The notes under the pieces: generated by a model | Databases searched by the model: none | What the model was told of the DNA's origin: nothing | What the model saw: the letters and a program-made list of their open reading frames with translations, nothing else | Position numbers and translations under genes: made by a program | Part shown: one piece after another, positions 1 through 9,406 of the stretch | Layout: each line of letters opens with the position of its first letter | Position numbering within the stretch: the first letter of the stretch is position 1 | Assembly: GCA_035489435.1 (NCBI GenBank) | Contig: DATHKG010000039.1 | Length of the DNA stretch: 64,000 nucleotides | Source: DATHKG01 sp035489435 | GTDB lineage: Bacteria; Bacteroidota; Bacteroidia; Chitinophagales; Chitinophagaceae | Direction: 5' to 3' (one strand)

Positions 1-711
1 ACCCCAGTTGGTAACATAAGCCTTGTTCTGTTTAAGAACTACTGAGTAAGGTGCAATCCCGACTGGAATTTTCCTTTCAAGTTTCCCCGTCTTTAAATTA
101 ACTATGCCTATTTCGTTATTTCGATTCAGGGCCACATAAATGATCTCATTCTTATTGTCAATCGCAAACCCTCCGGGATATGACCCTTTTTGTACCCGGT
201 CAAAAAATGCCTCTTCCTTAAAGGCGATAGCGGGAAGTTCTATTGCATCATCCCAATTAAATGAACTTCCATTTTTTTGACTTGCAGAACGGAGAAAACC
301 TTTGGAATCGGTAGTCCAGACTTTCTTATCGCCCGCCCCCCAGCCTATTCCATTATAAGAATTGCCTACACCTTTCGGTAGTTCAAGCGTCTGTATTATT
401 GAACGCGTTTTTACGTTGAAGAATACTATACCTGACATGTTTTTCACGGCCATTATCGTTCCTTCAGAATTTAATGCAATATCCACAGGTCGTCCGGGGA
501 AAGTCTGCGTATACCCAACCGGATCGATTATTTGTGATGTACCGACAATATAGCTGCCATCTTCCTGGGGCCCCACAACAGCCTGCCCGTGAAAAGAATC
601 CCTGCTTTTTTCTGGCGGAGTTCCAAATTTCGGTTTCTCATTTCCGGTAGTTTGCCCCAGGCACAATAACGAGACCAGAACGGAGAGAATAGTTAAATAT
701 GAATATTTCAT
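1..711 (-). CDS. Exported YVTN-type beta-propeller protein (partial, C-terminus outside window)
   Basis: The reading frame is open from an ATG at 711 to the window edge, 237 codons. It starts with a cleavable-looking signal peptide (MKYSYLTILSVLVSLLCLGQ). Repeats typical of YVTN/lactonase-like propellers follow, including a blade reading NEIGIVNLKTGKLERKIPVG and then AYVTNW at the window edge. Proteins of this kind in Bacteroidota often carry a phosphoesterase domain after the propeller, but that part is not in the window, so the activity cannot be stated. The start lies 15 bases downstream of the SusD stop, which makes it the last visible gene of the sigma/FecR/SusC/SusD operon. It probably acts in the periplasm or at the cell surface on whatever the SusCD pair imports. 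Confidence 0.75.
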   Translation of the reverse strand, partial: MKYSYLTILSVLVSLLCLGQTTGNEKPKFGTPPEKSRDSFHGQAVVGPQEDGSYIVGTSQIIDPVGYTQTFPGRPVDIALNSEGTIMAVKNMSGIVFFNVKTRSIIQTLELPKGVGNSYNGIGWGAGDKKVWTTDSKGFLRSASQKNGSSFNWDDAIELPAIAFKEEAFFDRVQKGSYPGGFAIDNKNEIIYVALNRNNEIGIVNLKTGKLERKIPVGIAPYSVVLKQNKAYVTNWG

Positions 712-726
712 TTTGATTTTCAGTTT

Positions 727-2118
727 TTACTTGTAGCCCTGGTTCTGAATAATTTTGCCGGCGCTTGCATCAACTTGTTCCAACGGGATCGGGAACAATA
801 AATGATGCGGCTTGATATCCAGGACAAATGCAGAGCCTCCTACGGCTGTGGACATTACTTCAAGAGCCCTTCCGGTCCTTAGCAGGTCGAACCACCTGTG
901 ATTTTCAAATGTTAGTTCCAGTCTTCTTTCAAGTTCAATTGCAGTGCGGAAACTTTTCTGATCGGGTAAAGTAGACTGATCATAAACGGATGCACCTGCC
1001 CTTTGCCTTACCTGATTCAGGTAATTAAATGCATTGCCATTGTTATAACCGATCTCATTAAGGGCTTCGGCTGCCATCAGCAAAACATCAGCATACCTGA
1101 GTACAACAACATTAGAACCGAAAGATCCATCAGCGCCCCTGACGGCTTTTTGTTTTGCAAACTTTGGAGAATTGAAAGTTGTATCTACTGATGCATCAAA
1201 TCTTTTGTCACTATTGTTGACAAATAATTTCAGCATATTAGCTGATGGCCAGTTATTACCGTCCCCTGAAGAAAACAGACCACCATCTCCTCCTCCCTCT
1301 CCAAACGCATCACTTTTATACTGGATCTCGAAAATCGATTCAATATTATTTTCATTTTCCACACCAAACACCTTTGCAAAATCAGGCACCAGCTTATATG
1401 TTCCTGAACTGATGATATTTGCCAATTCTGCATTGGCTTTTACAAAATCTTTTCTTGTTAAATACACTTTTCCAAGAAGCGTTCTGGCGGAACCTTTGGT
1501 AGCACGTCCTATATCGTTTGCCCCGCTCCATTTAACAGGAAGCGCTGCAATCGCGTCTTCAAGATCAGTAATGATCTGGGTGTACACCTTATCAACGGGA
1601 TCTCTCTGATGAACAAAGGCTTCGAACGGATCATCGATCTCATCAACGATCAATGGAACATCTCCCCATATTCTTACCATGTTGAAATACAATAACGCCC
1701 TGATGAATTTAACTTCACCCTTCCTGTTCTCTTTGATGCCATCGTTCATCGTAACTGCATCAATTCTGTTCAGAATAATATTGCATCGCTGGATATCCCT
1801 GTAGCAACCATTCCAGGTATCGTTCAAAATAAAATTACTGGAGGCGAGCGTAAAATTATCAAAATCAGCATTGGCTCCCCCGTTGCCGGTAGTGTTGCTA
1901 TTATAAGAATTATCTGATGGAACTTCCATGAAATAAGCGAAGTTTCCCGAATACAAACCCTGAAGCCCATCGTAAGTGCCGATCACTGCCTGCGCAATGT
2001 CCGTTTCTGTTTTATAGAATGCTTCAATGCTTTGATCCGAAATTGGCACCAGGTTTATAAAGTCTTTACTGCAGCCTGTGCATGCTGCTATGATTATAAG
2101 AGTATATAGCTTTTTCAT
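727..2118 (-). CDS. SusD/RagB-family outer-membrane nutrient-binding lipoprotein
   Basis: This 463-residue protein has a lipoprotein signal with a lipobox ending at Cys16 (IIAACTGCSKDF). It has the family's helical layout: an N-terminal segment with 'AYFMEVPSDNSYNSNTTGN', a central TPR-like region (GEVKFIRALLYFNMVRIWGD, then 'RATKGSARTLLGKVYL') and the C-terminal signature 'ELTFENHRWFDLLRTGRAL' ending in an HHLLFPIP segment. SusD proteins sit on the cell surface as the lid of a SusC transporter and bind the ligand. It starts 20 bases after the SusC stop and is followed closely by the propeller gene. The ligand cannot be read from the sequence. The length is normal for the family. Confidence 0.93.
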   Translation of the reverse strand: MKKLYTLIIIAACTGCSKDFINLVPISDQSIEAFYKTETDIAQAVIGTYDGLQGLYSGNFAYFMEVPSDNSYNSNTTGNGGANADFDNFTLASSNFILNDTWNGCYRDIQRCNIILNRIDAVTMNDGIKENRKGEVKFIRALLYFNMVRIWGDVPLIVDEIDDPFEAFVHQRDPVDKVYTQIITDLEDAIAALPVKWSGANDIGRATKGSARTLLGKVYLTRKDFVKANAELANIISSGTYKLVPDFAKVFGVENENNIESIFEIQYKSDAFGEGGGDGGLFSSGDGNNWPSANMLKLFVNNSDKRFDASVDTTFNSPKFAKQKAVRGADGSFGSNVVVLRYADVLLMAAEALNEIGYNNGNAFNYLNQVRQRAGASVYDQSTLPDQKSFRTAIELERRLELTFENHRWFDLLRTGRALEVMSTAVGGSAFVLDIKPHHLLFPIPLEQVDASAGKIIQNQGYK

Positions 2119-2138
2119 TATTTAATTCTTTGAATAAA

Positions 2139-5100
2139 TCAAAATGATATATTAATCCCTGCTATGAAGGACCTGGCAACGGGGTAATTTCCGAACTCCT
2201 CTCCTGCTCTTATAGCATCACCGAAATTGCTTGATACTTCAGGGTTATATCCTGAATAACTGGTCCATGTAAATGGGTTTAGCGCTGATAAGTATATCCG
2301 GGCAGAGGCACCGTGCACGCTCTTTAATAACCTGGATGGGAAAGAATACCCAAGAGAAAGATTCCTTACCCTTACGAATGATCCGTCTTCTACATGCCAA
2401 CTTGATGGTCTTGTATGGCTTTGTGAACCTACTCCCCAAACAGGGCGGGGTGCATCTTCGTTCAGATAGACGGCTAAATTGTTGCCCCATGTTTCAGCAA
2501 GATACCTGTGCATTGCATTGAACATTTCATTGCCCTGTTTAGCCTGGATATTGAAACCAAGATCAAAGCTCCTGAACCTGAGGGTACTATTGAACCCCCA
2601 GGTAAAATCGGGATTGTTGTCACCAAGAATCACCCTATCATCAGCATTCACCACTTTATCATTATTAACATCGGCATATATAAAATCGCCTACGTCCTGG
2701 TTCACTCCCTGCAGATGTGGTGTGTTATCAAATTGTTCACGTGTTTGAAATGTTCCCAATACCTTGTATCCAAAATACGAACCGATGGGTTCACCTACAC
2801 GAACAATGAATGCAGGTTCCGTTAATCCACCGCTTGCAAGGAATTGTTCCTGGCCAGGGCCTAATGAGATAACCTTGTTCCTGTTCGTGGAAAAATTAAA
2901 ATTGCCTGACCAGGTCAGGTTGGAGGTTATGCGCTGATCCGTCGAAATCATAAATTCAAATCCCTTATTTTCAATTTCTCCGATATTGCGTAAAGAATTG
3001 CTGAAACCGGAAGAGCCCGGCACTTTTACATCCAATAAAAGGTCGTTGGTGTTCGACTTATAATAATCAGCTGTAAAATTTACCTTGCCTCCAAAAAGTC
3101 CAATGTCGAGCCCTACATCTATTGTCCTGGTGGTTTCCCACGACAGGTCAGCATTGGGTGAGGTGACGGGCGACAGGCCGTTCTGGCCATTATTTCCTAA
3201 AGGATAATTGGTAGCTCCCAACAAAGCTGTGCCTCCGTAATAAGGAATATCAGTATTGCCTGTAAGGCCATAACTCGCTCTCAGCTTCAGATCGCTTACA
3301 GCAGAAAGCTTCGGAAAAAACGGTTCTGAAGAAATTCTCCAGCCGCCTGAGAATGACGGAAACCATCCCCACTTGCTGTTCTTGCCAAACCTTGATGAGC
3401 CGTCTCTTCTTACAGATGTTGTAAACAGGTATTTATCATCGAAGGAATAAGACAAGCGCCCGAAATAGGAAAGAAGCGACCATTCTCTTTTTTCCGAATA
3501 CCCATTCGTGCTGCTTGCTCCGTTCAAAGTGGTCACATTATCATTAGGAAAATTGCGTCCTTCCAGGTACTGACGCGAGTTGACCTCTTTCTGACTGGTA
3601 AATCCCAATAAGCCATTGAATTTATGATCGTTGATGGACTTATCATAAACCAGCGTGTTTTCCGACAATATGTTAAATGTTGAAGAATTATTTGTGAACG
3701 CATAGTTCATTGTCGAAGTTGGTGCAGGCTCAGCGGCAGAGTTCAAAACCTTGGGCCGGTAAAAGAAGCGGTCCATATAATTGATATCTAATCCCAAAGA
3801 AGTTTTAAATGTGAGGTTCTTTAAAATGTCCACCTCGAGAAATGTATTTCCCAACAACCTTGAATGCGCAAGAGTGTTATCAATCATTTCGGCCAGCGCT
3901 ACGGGATTTTCTATGGTTGCAACATTTGATTCTCCTGATCGTTGTGTGTTCAGCATTCCACCGAGCGCCAAACTGCCATCAGCATTTCTTACAGGAAGGT
4001 TTGGATGATACATAAGACCTATGATGATCACACCTTCCTTACCATGATTTTTTTCTGTTTGCACTATTTTATGCGATGAATAGGATGGATTCAAATTTGC
4101 GCCGATCCTTACGGAATTGGTCAGATTGGTTTCGAAATTTATTCTTCCGCTATATCGTTTCATCCCGGAATTCACAACTATTCCCTGCTGGTTCATGTAA
4201 TTCCCCGAAACGTAATACCTGGTTTTGCCTGTTCCTCCGCCGGCTGATATTTCGTAATTCTGCGTAGGTGCATTCCTGAATATCTCATCCTGCCAGTCGG
4301 TATCCGTCAACCCTGTTTCACCGTTCAGATATGGAAGCAAATAACTTGGATATCTTTCCTGCGGCCCCCTGATATTTAATGGGTCGTCTGGTGAATTGTT
4401 TGCCGGATCCTTAAATACCCAGGCCAGATCTCTTGTACGTTTGGTATACTCGGCAAACTGCTGTGCGTTCATCACATCAATTTTTTTAGTGACCTGCTGA
4501 ACCCCTGCGTAAGCACTGAAATTAATTTGCGCCTTCTCACCTTTTTTGCCTTTTTTGGTCGTGATAAGGACCACGCCATTCGATCCCCTTGAGCCATATA
4601 TGGCTGCGGAAGCGGCGTCTTTAAGTACTTCTACCGACTCAATATCATCGGGATTGATCGTGCTTAACGGGTTAACAACATAAGGAGCGTCGAAGGTTGA
4701 GTTTGATGATTGTCCTTGTGAAAAGCGATCACCGAGGCTGGAGGAGATCGGTACGCCATCCACAACTATCAGCGGACCATTTCCGCCACTAATTGAAGAT
4801 ATTCCCCTGATGTTAATTGAAACTGCTCCTCCCGGTGCACCGTTGGATTGTGAGATATCCACCCCAGGTATCCGGCCCGCGAGACCCTGGTCAAAACTGG
4901 CTATTGGTTGGCCCCTCAATGCTTCCCCTTTAACCTGTCCTATGGAAGAGGTTAGGTCTCTCTTACTTCTTGTTCCGTAACCGACTACTACTACTTTGTC
5001 GAGATCTGAAGTAGCTTCCACTAATTGAACATTAATAATAGTACTGCCGTTGATTTGAATGTCCTGACTTGCAAAACCAACAGCAGAGACCTGCAAGATG

Positions 5101-5642
5101 CTATTGTCTTCAGCATTGATTAAAAAATTTCCGTTTGCGTCAGTTGAAGTTATTTTATTAGTTCCCTTAACTGCGACGGTAGCACCATCCAACGGCTCAT
5201 TTTTGCTATTCATTACGCGTCCCCTGATACTGATGGGAAGTACTGCAGGAATAGATTTGACAAGTCTGCCGGTGTCCTGTTTCTGCCCGATGACGACGGT
5301 ATTCTCTATGATTTTCCAGGCAAGCGGTTGATTAACAAAACACATATCCAGGACTGCTTCAATGGAGGCATTTTTCACGTCAACGGTTACGGGCAATGTA
5401 TTTTTCATCAACTGCTTGTCATACAGGAATTGCAAATTTGATTGAACTTTGATTTGCTTTAAGACATTTTCAAGAGAAGCATTTTTTACTTTCATTGAAA
5501 TTTGCTGCGCCAACGTTCCCGCACTGACATGTAGAAAGCCCACGATAAGCAATAACCCCGTCATTTTCATAATCAGCAATGTTTTTGTAGATAACCGGTA
5601 CTTGAAAGTCGGAGGTTGGCGATTAATAGCCTTTAATTCCAT
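2139..5642 (-). CDS. SusC/RagA-family TonB-dependent transporter with STN signalling domain
   Basis: I choose the ATG at 5642 (MELKAINRQ), giving 1167 residues; a TTG 45 bases upstream only adds an unlikely leader. In order there is a signal peptide ending near GTLAQQ, an STN domain (about residues 45-115, 'VKNASLENVLKQIKVQS'), a carboxypeptidase-regulatory-like beta-sandwich ('ISIRGRVMNSKNEPLDGATV'), the TonB box region 'DKVVVVGYGT', a plug with 'LKDAASAAIYGSRGSNGVVL', and the beta-barrel ending in an aromatic residue (INISF). The STN domain is known from FecA-type transducers that signal to a FecR anti-sigma factor. FecR and the sigma factor lie directly upstream in the same direction, so uptake and induction are probably coupled here. 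The other two SusC proteins in the window lack this domain. Confidence 0.95.
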   Translation of the reverse strand: MELKAINRQPPTFKYRLSTKTLLIMKMTGLLLIVGFLHVSAGTLAQQISMKVKNASLENVLKQIKVQSNLQFLYDKQLMKNTLPVTVDVKNASIEAVLDMCFVNQPLAWKIIENTVVIGQKQDTGRLVKSIPAVLPISIRGRVMNSKNEPLDGATVAVKGTNKITSTDANGNFLINAEDNSILQVSAVGFASQDIQINGSTIINVQLVEATSDLDKVVVVGYGTRSKRDLTSSIGQVKGEALRGQPIASFDQGLAGRIPGVDISQSNGAPGGAVSINIRGISSISGGNGPLIVVDGVPISSSLGDRFSQGQSSNSTFDAPYVVNPLSTINPDDIESVEVLKDAASAAIYGSRGSNGVVLITTKKGKKGEKAQINFSAYAGVQQVTKKIDVMNAQQFAEYTKRTRDLAWVFKDPANNSPDDPLNIRGPQERYPSYLLPYLNGETGLTDTDWQDEIFRNAPTQNYEISAGGGTGKTRYYVSGNYMNQQGIVVNSGMKRYSGRINFETNLTNSVRIGANLNPSYSSHKIVQTEKNHGKEGVIIIGLMYHPNLPVRNADGSLALGGMLNTQRSGESNVATIENPVALAEMIDNTLAHSRLLGNTFLEVDILKNLTFKTSLGLDINYMDRFFYRPKVLNSAAEPAPTSTMNYAFTNNSSTFNILSENTLVYDKSINDHKFNGLLGFTSQKEVNSRQYLEGRNFPNDNVTTLNGASSTNGYSEKREWSLLSYFGRLSYSFDDKYLFTTSVRRDGSSRFGKNSKWGWFPSFSGGWRISSEPFFPKLSAVSDLKLRASYGLTGNTDIPYYGGTALLGATNYPLGNNGQNGLSPVTSPNADLSWETTRTIDVGLDIGLFGGKVNFTADYYKSNTNDLLLDVKVPGSSGFSNSLRNIGEIENKGFEFMISTDQRITSNLTWSGNFNFSTNRNKVISLGPGQEQFLASGGLTEPAFIVRVGEPIGSYFGYKVLGTFQTREQFDNTPHLQGVNQDVGDFIYADVNNDKVVNADDRVILGDNNPDFTWGFNSTLRFRSFDLGFNIQAKQGNEMFNAMHRYLAETWGNNLAVYLNEDAPRPVWGVGSQSHTRPSSWHVEDGSFVRVRNLSLGYSFPSRLLKSVHGASARIYLSALNPFTWTSYSGYNPEVSSNFGDAIRAGEEFGNYPVARSFIAGINISF

Positions 5643-5749
5643 AATTTTGAAGAGGTTTGGGTTAAACGATAATTGTACATTTCGCAAAAAATTACTGATT
5701 CGGTGATCCTAAACTCTTCCGCTGCGGGGCGCAATCCTGTAGCGGTTTT

Positions 5750-6922
5750 TTATTTAGACATCACTATGATCTTCTTGTTTTCAATCCGGAATCGAACGCC
5801 GGTAAAGGCCAGCATCTTTAACACCCCGGATGCATTTATATTTCTTGAAATATTTCCTACAAGCTCTATATCGGGCACATCGCCTTCGAAAATAACTTCG
5901 GTATCATACCACCTCGACAATTGTCTCATTACAACTTCCAGGCTTGTGCCTTCGAAGTGAAAAAAACCATTTTTCCAGGCCAGCACTTCTTCAATATTCG
6001 CGTCATTGATGATCTTAATCTTGCTGTTAGCACTGATGGAGGCCTGTTGGCCGGCAACCAAAATTTCAGATGACCTGGCATGAATTATCCGGATACTTCC
6101 TTCTATCAATGTGGTATTGATAAGGGGTTCATCCTTGTAGGAGCTGATATTGAAATGAGTTCCCAAAACCCTGACCTCGGTTTGATCATTAATGGCAACA
6201 ATAAATGGTTTTGATATATCCCTTGCAACTTCAAAATAGGCTTCTCCTGTAATCGATACTCTTCGGGTATCGTTAGAAAAACTAACAGGGAATGTGATGG
6301 ATGACGCGGCGTTCAGCCAAACCAGTGTACCATCGGGTAGCTGAAGACGATACTGGCCTCCTCTCGGAGTTGTCATAGTGTTGTATTCGTTCACATCGTC
6401 CCTGGCACCATGGTTGGTGTAACTGACCTGTCCCTCAGCAACCTTAATTATTTTTGAATTTCCCTGCGTGCCCAAGCTACCGTTCTTTGCATCGTCGAGA
6501 TCTATCGTTAAGCCATTAGACAGGGTGAGTACCGCTTTATTACTACCGGGTGGCACGTCAGTCAGGCTGATCGCAGTCTTATCCGGAATTTTTTCCGAAG
6601 GCTTCTTGTTATTTATAAATATAAAAGCGCCGACGGTAAACAATATTAACAGTGTTGCGGCATATTCAAGCCAGCGCGTTTTGCGAACAGGTATTTGATG
6701 GACAGTTTCTTTTTGTTTGTTTCTCTCAATGATACGGTCCAGCAGCTTTTTACGCAATTCCGCCTCCGAAGTAGCTAACGCCTGGGGTATTTGTACAGGT
6801 AGTTCCGGAAGACTATTATACCAATCAGCATACTCCTGTGCTTCGTCTACATTTATCGTTCCGTTTAGCCACTTTTCAGCTAGTTCCTGGTGTCGCTTTG
6901 TATTTTCCTGGTCGTTGATAAT
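5750..6922 (-). CDS. FecR-family anti-sigma factor (non-ATG start)
   Basis: The frame encodes a single-pass membrane protein: a cytoplasmic N-terminal helix region, a transmembrane helix (LEYAATLLILFTVGAFIFI), and a periplasmic FecR domain with 'TPRGGQYRLQLPDGTLVWLN' and 'GEAYFEVARD', ending in the DUF4974-like segment 'LKMLAFTGVRFRIENKKIIV'. The frame continues upstream of the first usable codon (TTG at 6757) with 'ELAEKWLNGTINVDEAQEYA', which is the conserved FecR N-terminus. It opens right after a TAA at 6925-6923, and the only candidates there are ATT (6922) or ATC (6919), preceded by AAAGGA. No ATG exists in this extension. Length with the extension is about 390 residues, normal for the family. 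It probably holds the upstream sigma factor inactive until the STN-type SusC signals. Confidence 0.88.
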   Translation of the reverse strand: MINDQENTKRHQELAEKWLNGTINVDEAQEYADWYNSLPELPVQIPQALATSEAELRKKLLDRIIERNKQKETVHQIPVRKTRWLEYAATLLILFTVGAFIFINNKKPSEKIPDKTAISLTDVPPGSNKAVLTLSNGLTIDLDDAKNGSLGTQGNSKIIKVAEGQVSYTNHGARDDVNEYNTMTTPRGGQYRLQLPDGTLVWLNAASSITFPVSFSNDTRRVSITGEAYFEVARDISKPFIVAINDQTEVRVLGTHFNISSYKDEPLINTTLIEGSIRIIHARSSEILVAGQQASISANSKIKIINDANIEEVLAWKNGFFHFEGTSLEVVMRQLSRWYDTEVIFEGDVPDIELVGNISRNINASGVLKMLAFTGVRFRIENKKIIVMSK

Positions 6923-6971
6923 TTATCCTTTGCTACTATAGTCAATCAAATAAACCAAATCCCCCTTTATT

Positions 6972-7574
6972 TTAAAAAAAAAATAAAGCGTCAAGAGCAT
7001 AAGGGATATGAAGGGAAACCGTGAGTATGCCTATTAAACCTGTAGCCAACGTTTGAACGGCACGAGCTATATTGCGTTCTACTGCCTTGGAAGAAATATT
7101 CATTACTGAAGCTATTTCCTTATGAGAGCAACCCTCGTCTTTGTTTAGCCTGAATGCCAAACGTGCTTTTTCGGGAAGTTGTTCTATTAATATTGCAAGT
7201 CTGTCCTTCAATTCTTCGAAGCTTAACCACTCTTCAGTTGAATTTACTCCTTGGGGAAGCGTGGCAAGCATTTGCTTCTCATATTCTGTTGCACGCTTTC
7301 TCCTTGCCAGTATATTTATTACTTTATATTTGATGGCTACTGCTAAATAAGCGCTTATCTCGCCTTTCAGCTCCAGACTTAAGCGGCGCTCCCACAGATC
7401 GCAGAAAATATCCTGTACTGATTCTTCAACCGCGGTCAGGTCATTTAATTTATTTGCTCCTATGAAGTATATCTTCTTCCAATAACGGTCATACAATTCA
7501 GTAAACGCCGATTCATCACTATTTTTAAGCATTCTCACTAATTCCCGGTCACTGTATTGTGAATATCTGGTCAA
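6972..7574 (-). CDS. FecI-like ECF RNA polymerase sigma-70 factor
   Basis: Sigma region 2 is seen in 'DESAFTELYDRYWKKIYFIG' and 'VEESVQDIFCDLWERR'. Region 4 is seen in 'LPEKARLAFRLNKDEGCSHK' followed by 'EIASVMNISSKAVERNIARA'. The frame is open back to an ATG at 7691, but that would add a hydrophobic leader (LLLLFQILLFQF) not expected in a sigma factor. A TTG at 7574 (LTRYSQYSDREL) gives 200 residues, the usual size. The C-terminus carries an extra hydrophobic tail (IGILTVSLHIPYALDALFFF), as in many Bacteroidota FecI-like factors. It lies just upstream of FecR and should direct transcription of the SusCD operon below it. Confidence 0.9.
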   Translation of the reverse strand: MTRYSQYSDRELVRMLKNSDESAFTELYDRYWKKIYFIGANKLNDLTAVEESVQDIFCDLWERRLSLELKGEISAYLAVAIKYKVINILARRKRATEYEKQMLATLPQGVNSTEEWLSFEELKDRLAILIEQLPEKARLAFRLNKDEGCSHKEIASVMNISSKAVERNIARAVQTLATGLIGILTVSLHIPYALDALFFF

Positions 7575-7866
7575 AGTTTTGGTTTGTATTGTTATATAGG
7601 CAGGTGAGGCAACCCTTGATTTGATAAACTGGAACAGAAGTATTTGAAAAAGCAAAAGTAGGTGGTGAGCGATATTAAATGGCAAAGGCAATTATTACCA
7701 AATTGATAAGTCTTTAATTGGCTTGAAGAGACCTGAGCAATGGCCTTCTGTTGAAGCAATGAACATTATTACTATGTGATGCTTTTTCAAAATAATGCCT
7801 GGCGACAATGACAGTACTCCTCTTCGTAAAATAAAAATAAACAGTTGAACCTTTTTATTTCAATCA

Positions 7867-8037
7867 ATGCTGGTTACCGACGATAAAGTAAATGACTGGA
7901 TAGAATCCAGGCCCGAGTTACTTTCCGAAGCTACCAGGAAGGCATTTACCAATGATTTTCTGCTGAATGCGGGCTTGATAGATAAATTTGAATGCTGGAA
8001 ATATTTGAAGAATAAACTTTATTTCAATAAAATTTGA
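7867..8037 (+). CDS. Small hypothetical protein (56 residues)
   Basis: An ATG at 7867 opens a 56-codon frame ending at TGA 8035-8037, three bases from the convergent stop of the lipoprotein gene. The product is mostly helical and charged, beginning MLVTDDKVNDWIES and ending WKYLKNKLYFNKI. I do not recognise it. It could be a real small protein or the tail of a lost gene. The rest of 7575-8040 holds no other gene I can support. Confidence 0.35.
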   Translation: MLVTDDKVNDWIESRPELLSEATRKAFTNDFLLNAGLIDKFECWKYLKNKLYFNKI

Positions 8038-8040
8038 AGT

Positions 8041-9083
8041 TTAAATCTTTTTAAACAATCCCACAAATTCTCCATTCCTTATTTCCAACTGCACATCTGT
8101 ACCATCCCTGAATAAAGTACAATTGAACTGCATCCTGACCTTTACACAATAAGTACCAATCACATCATAGTTATCTTCAACACTTATGAACTTAAAACTG
8201 CTTGTTGCAGGTTGCCTGGCAGAATCGTGTGTACTGCGCCAACTACGGCCCATCTTATCTCTCCAGCCAATATCAATGCCATTTTTATTATCAGGCCTGG
8301 TATATGGATATGTTCCCGGGGTAAAAAATGCCTTGAATTGAGCATCAGTGGACTTCAGATATCCAGGCATCATTCCCTTTGTAACGCCGAAAGCGGTTAC
8401 TCCTAAAGGCATCGGGTCCGCAGTATGATAGATTGCAGCGTTAATGGAGACCTCATCATCTCCGGCAAGTCCCGAACCAGCTTCGAAATCACCCGGATCA
8501 GTCACGGCTTCAAAATAATTCTCACCACCTATCGTTGCTTTATAATAGTATACACCCACAGCGCCTGGACCTGACTCATCCGCAGCTTTTACTGCGACTT
8601 TAAAAGTACAGTTTGCAGTACCGATCGACAATGGGAACTCAGCAATACCATTTGAATTTGGAGTTCCGGTTGCAATAAGAATAACCTGTTGCTTGCCGGT
8701 GGTGGTAAAATTACCTGAGTTACCAAATTTAAAACTTTTTACCGTGCTGGTATTGCAGGTCCAGGTCCCGGGCAGCGTAACTTCTACTGTTAATACCACA
8801 AAGCTCGTTAGCGCAAGGGCCTTTCGTGCTATATAACTGCCATGTGTAACCGCATCTGAACAATGTCCGCCGGCGGGTACAAGAATAATTTAGATGTTCC
8901 GGATACTGAACCGGTAGCGGTTACATTTACAATCCCGGCTCCGCTTTTATTTACGGATAGATTACTATTTCCTGCAGCAGTTGTTTCAAAAGATCTTTCT
9001 CTCTGGCATCCTGTAACCACTAATAGAATTAAGAAAAACAATATTGCAATCACGCGATTAAGAACACACCCAGGGTATAACAT
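8041..9083 (-). pseudogene. Exported lipoprotein with repeat-like Ig domains, broken by a one-base frameshift
   Basis: Two frames join into one gene. The 5' part (9083 to about 8880) encodes a lipoprotein signal (VIAILFFLILLVVTGCQRER) and a Gly/Thr-rich linker ending GTSKLFL. The 3' part continues in the -1 frame from 8880 as VPAGGHCSDAVTHGSYIA, then VVLTVEVTLPGTWTCNT, a repetitive beta-sandwich ('GNFTTTGKQQVILIATGT') and a C-terminal domain with 'NGIDIGWRDKMGRSWRST'. The 3' frame has no plausible own start. The junction reads TTCTTGTACCC on the coding strand, and one missing G would restore it. Either the gene is a recent pseudogene or the assembly lacks one base. Function unknown; surface exposure is likely from the lipobox. 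Confidence 0.72.
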
Positions 9084-9406
9084 ATAAACTTATTTGTTTT
9101 TTAAAACTCAGGTGTGCGACCAGGGCTTTCGGTTAGCTGTTTTAGTAAACGGCAGAACCCTGAATCAAAAATTCAATATTTCTTGCTTAACTCAAAAAAT
9201 TCACGTGAAAGCAGCAACGATTTATATAATTTTTATGAAATGCGGATTGGCAAATTTTTTTGCTATGATGTTTATTTGCTTCTTTGAATCCAAAATAAAA
9301 GAGCAATCAGCATCAGCAATGGCTTCTGCTCTCCTGTTTTAATAGAGCACTCATTGATGCAGGAAACATTGTTGTAAACTCACTGATAATTCAATATCAT
9401 TACACA
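9084..9406. other. Intergenic region, divergent promoters expected
   Basis: This gap lies between the divergent lipoprotein gene (minus) and the nucleotidyltransferase pair (plus), so promoters for both should be here. An 82-codon plus-strand frame inside it has no family resemblance and skewed composition, and I do not regard it as a gene. I see no clear operator or terminator. Confidence 0.4.

Noticed and set aside
9094..9342. 82-codon plus-strand frame before the nucleotidyltransferase pair
   Set aside because: No recognisable domain, Cys- and Phe-rich in an irregular way, and it occupies the promoter gap.
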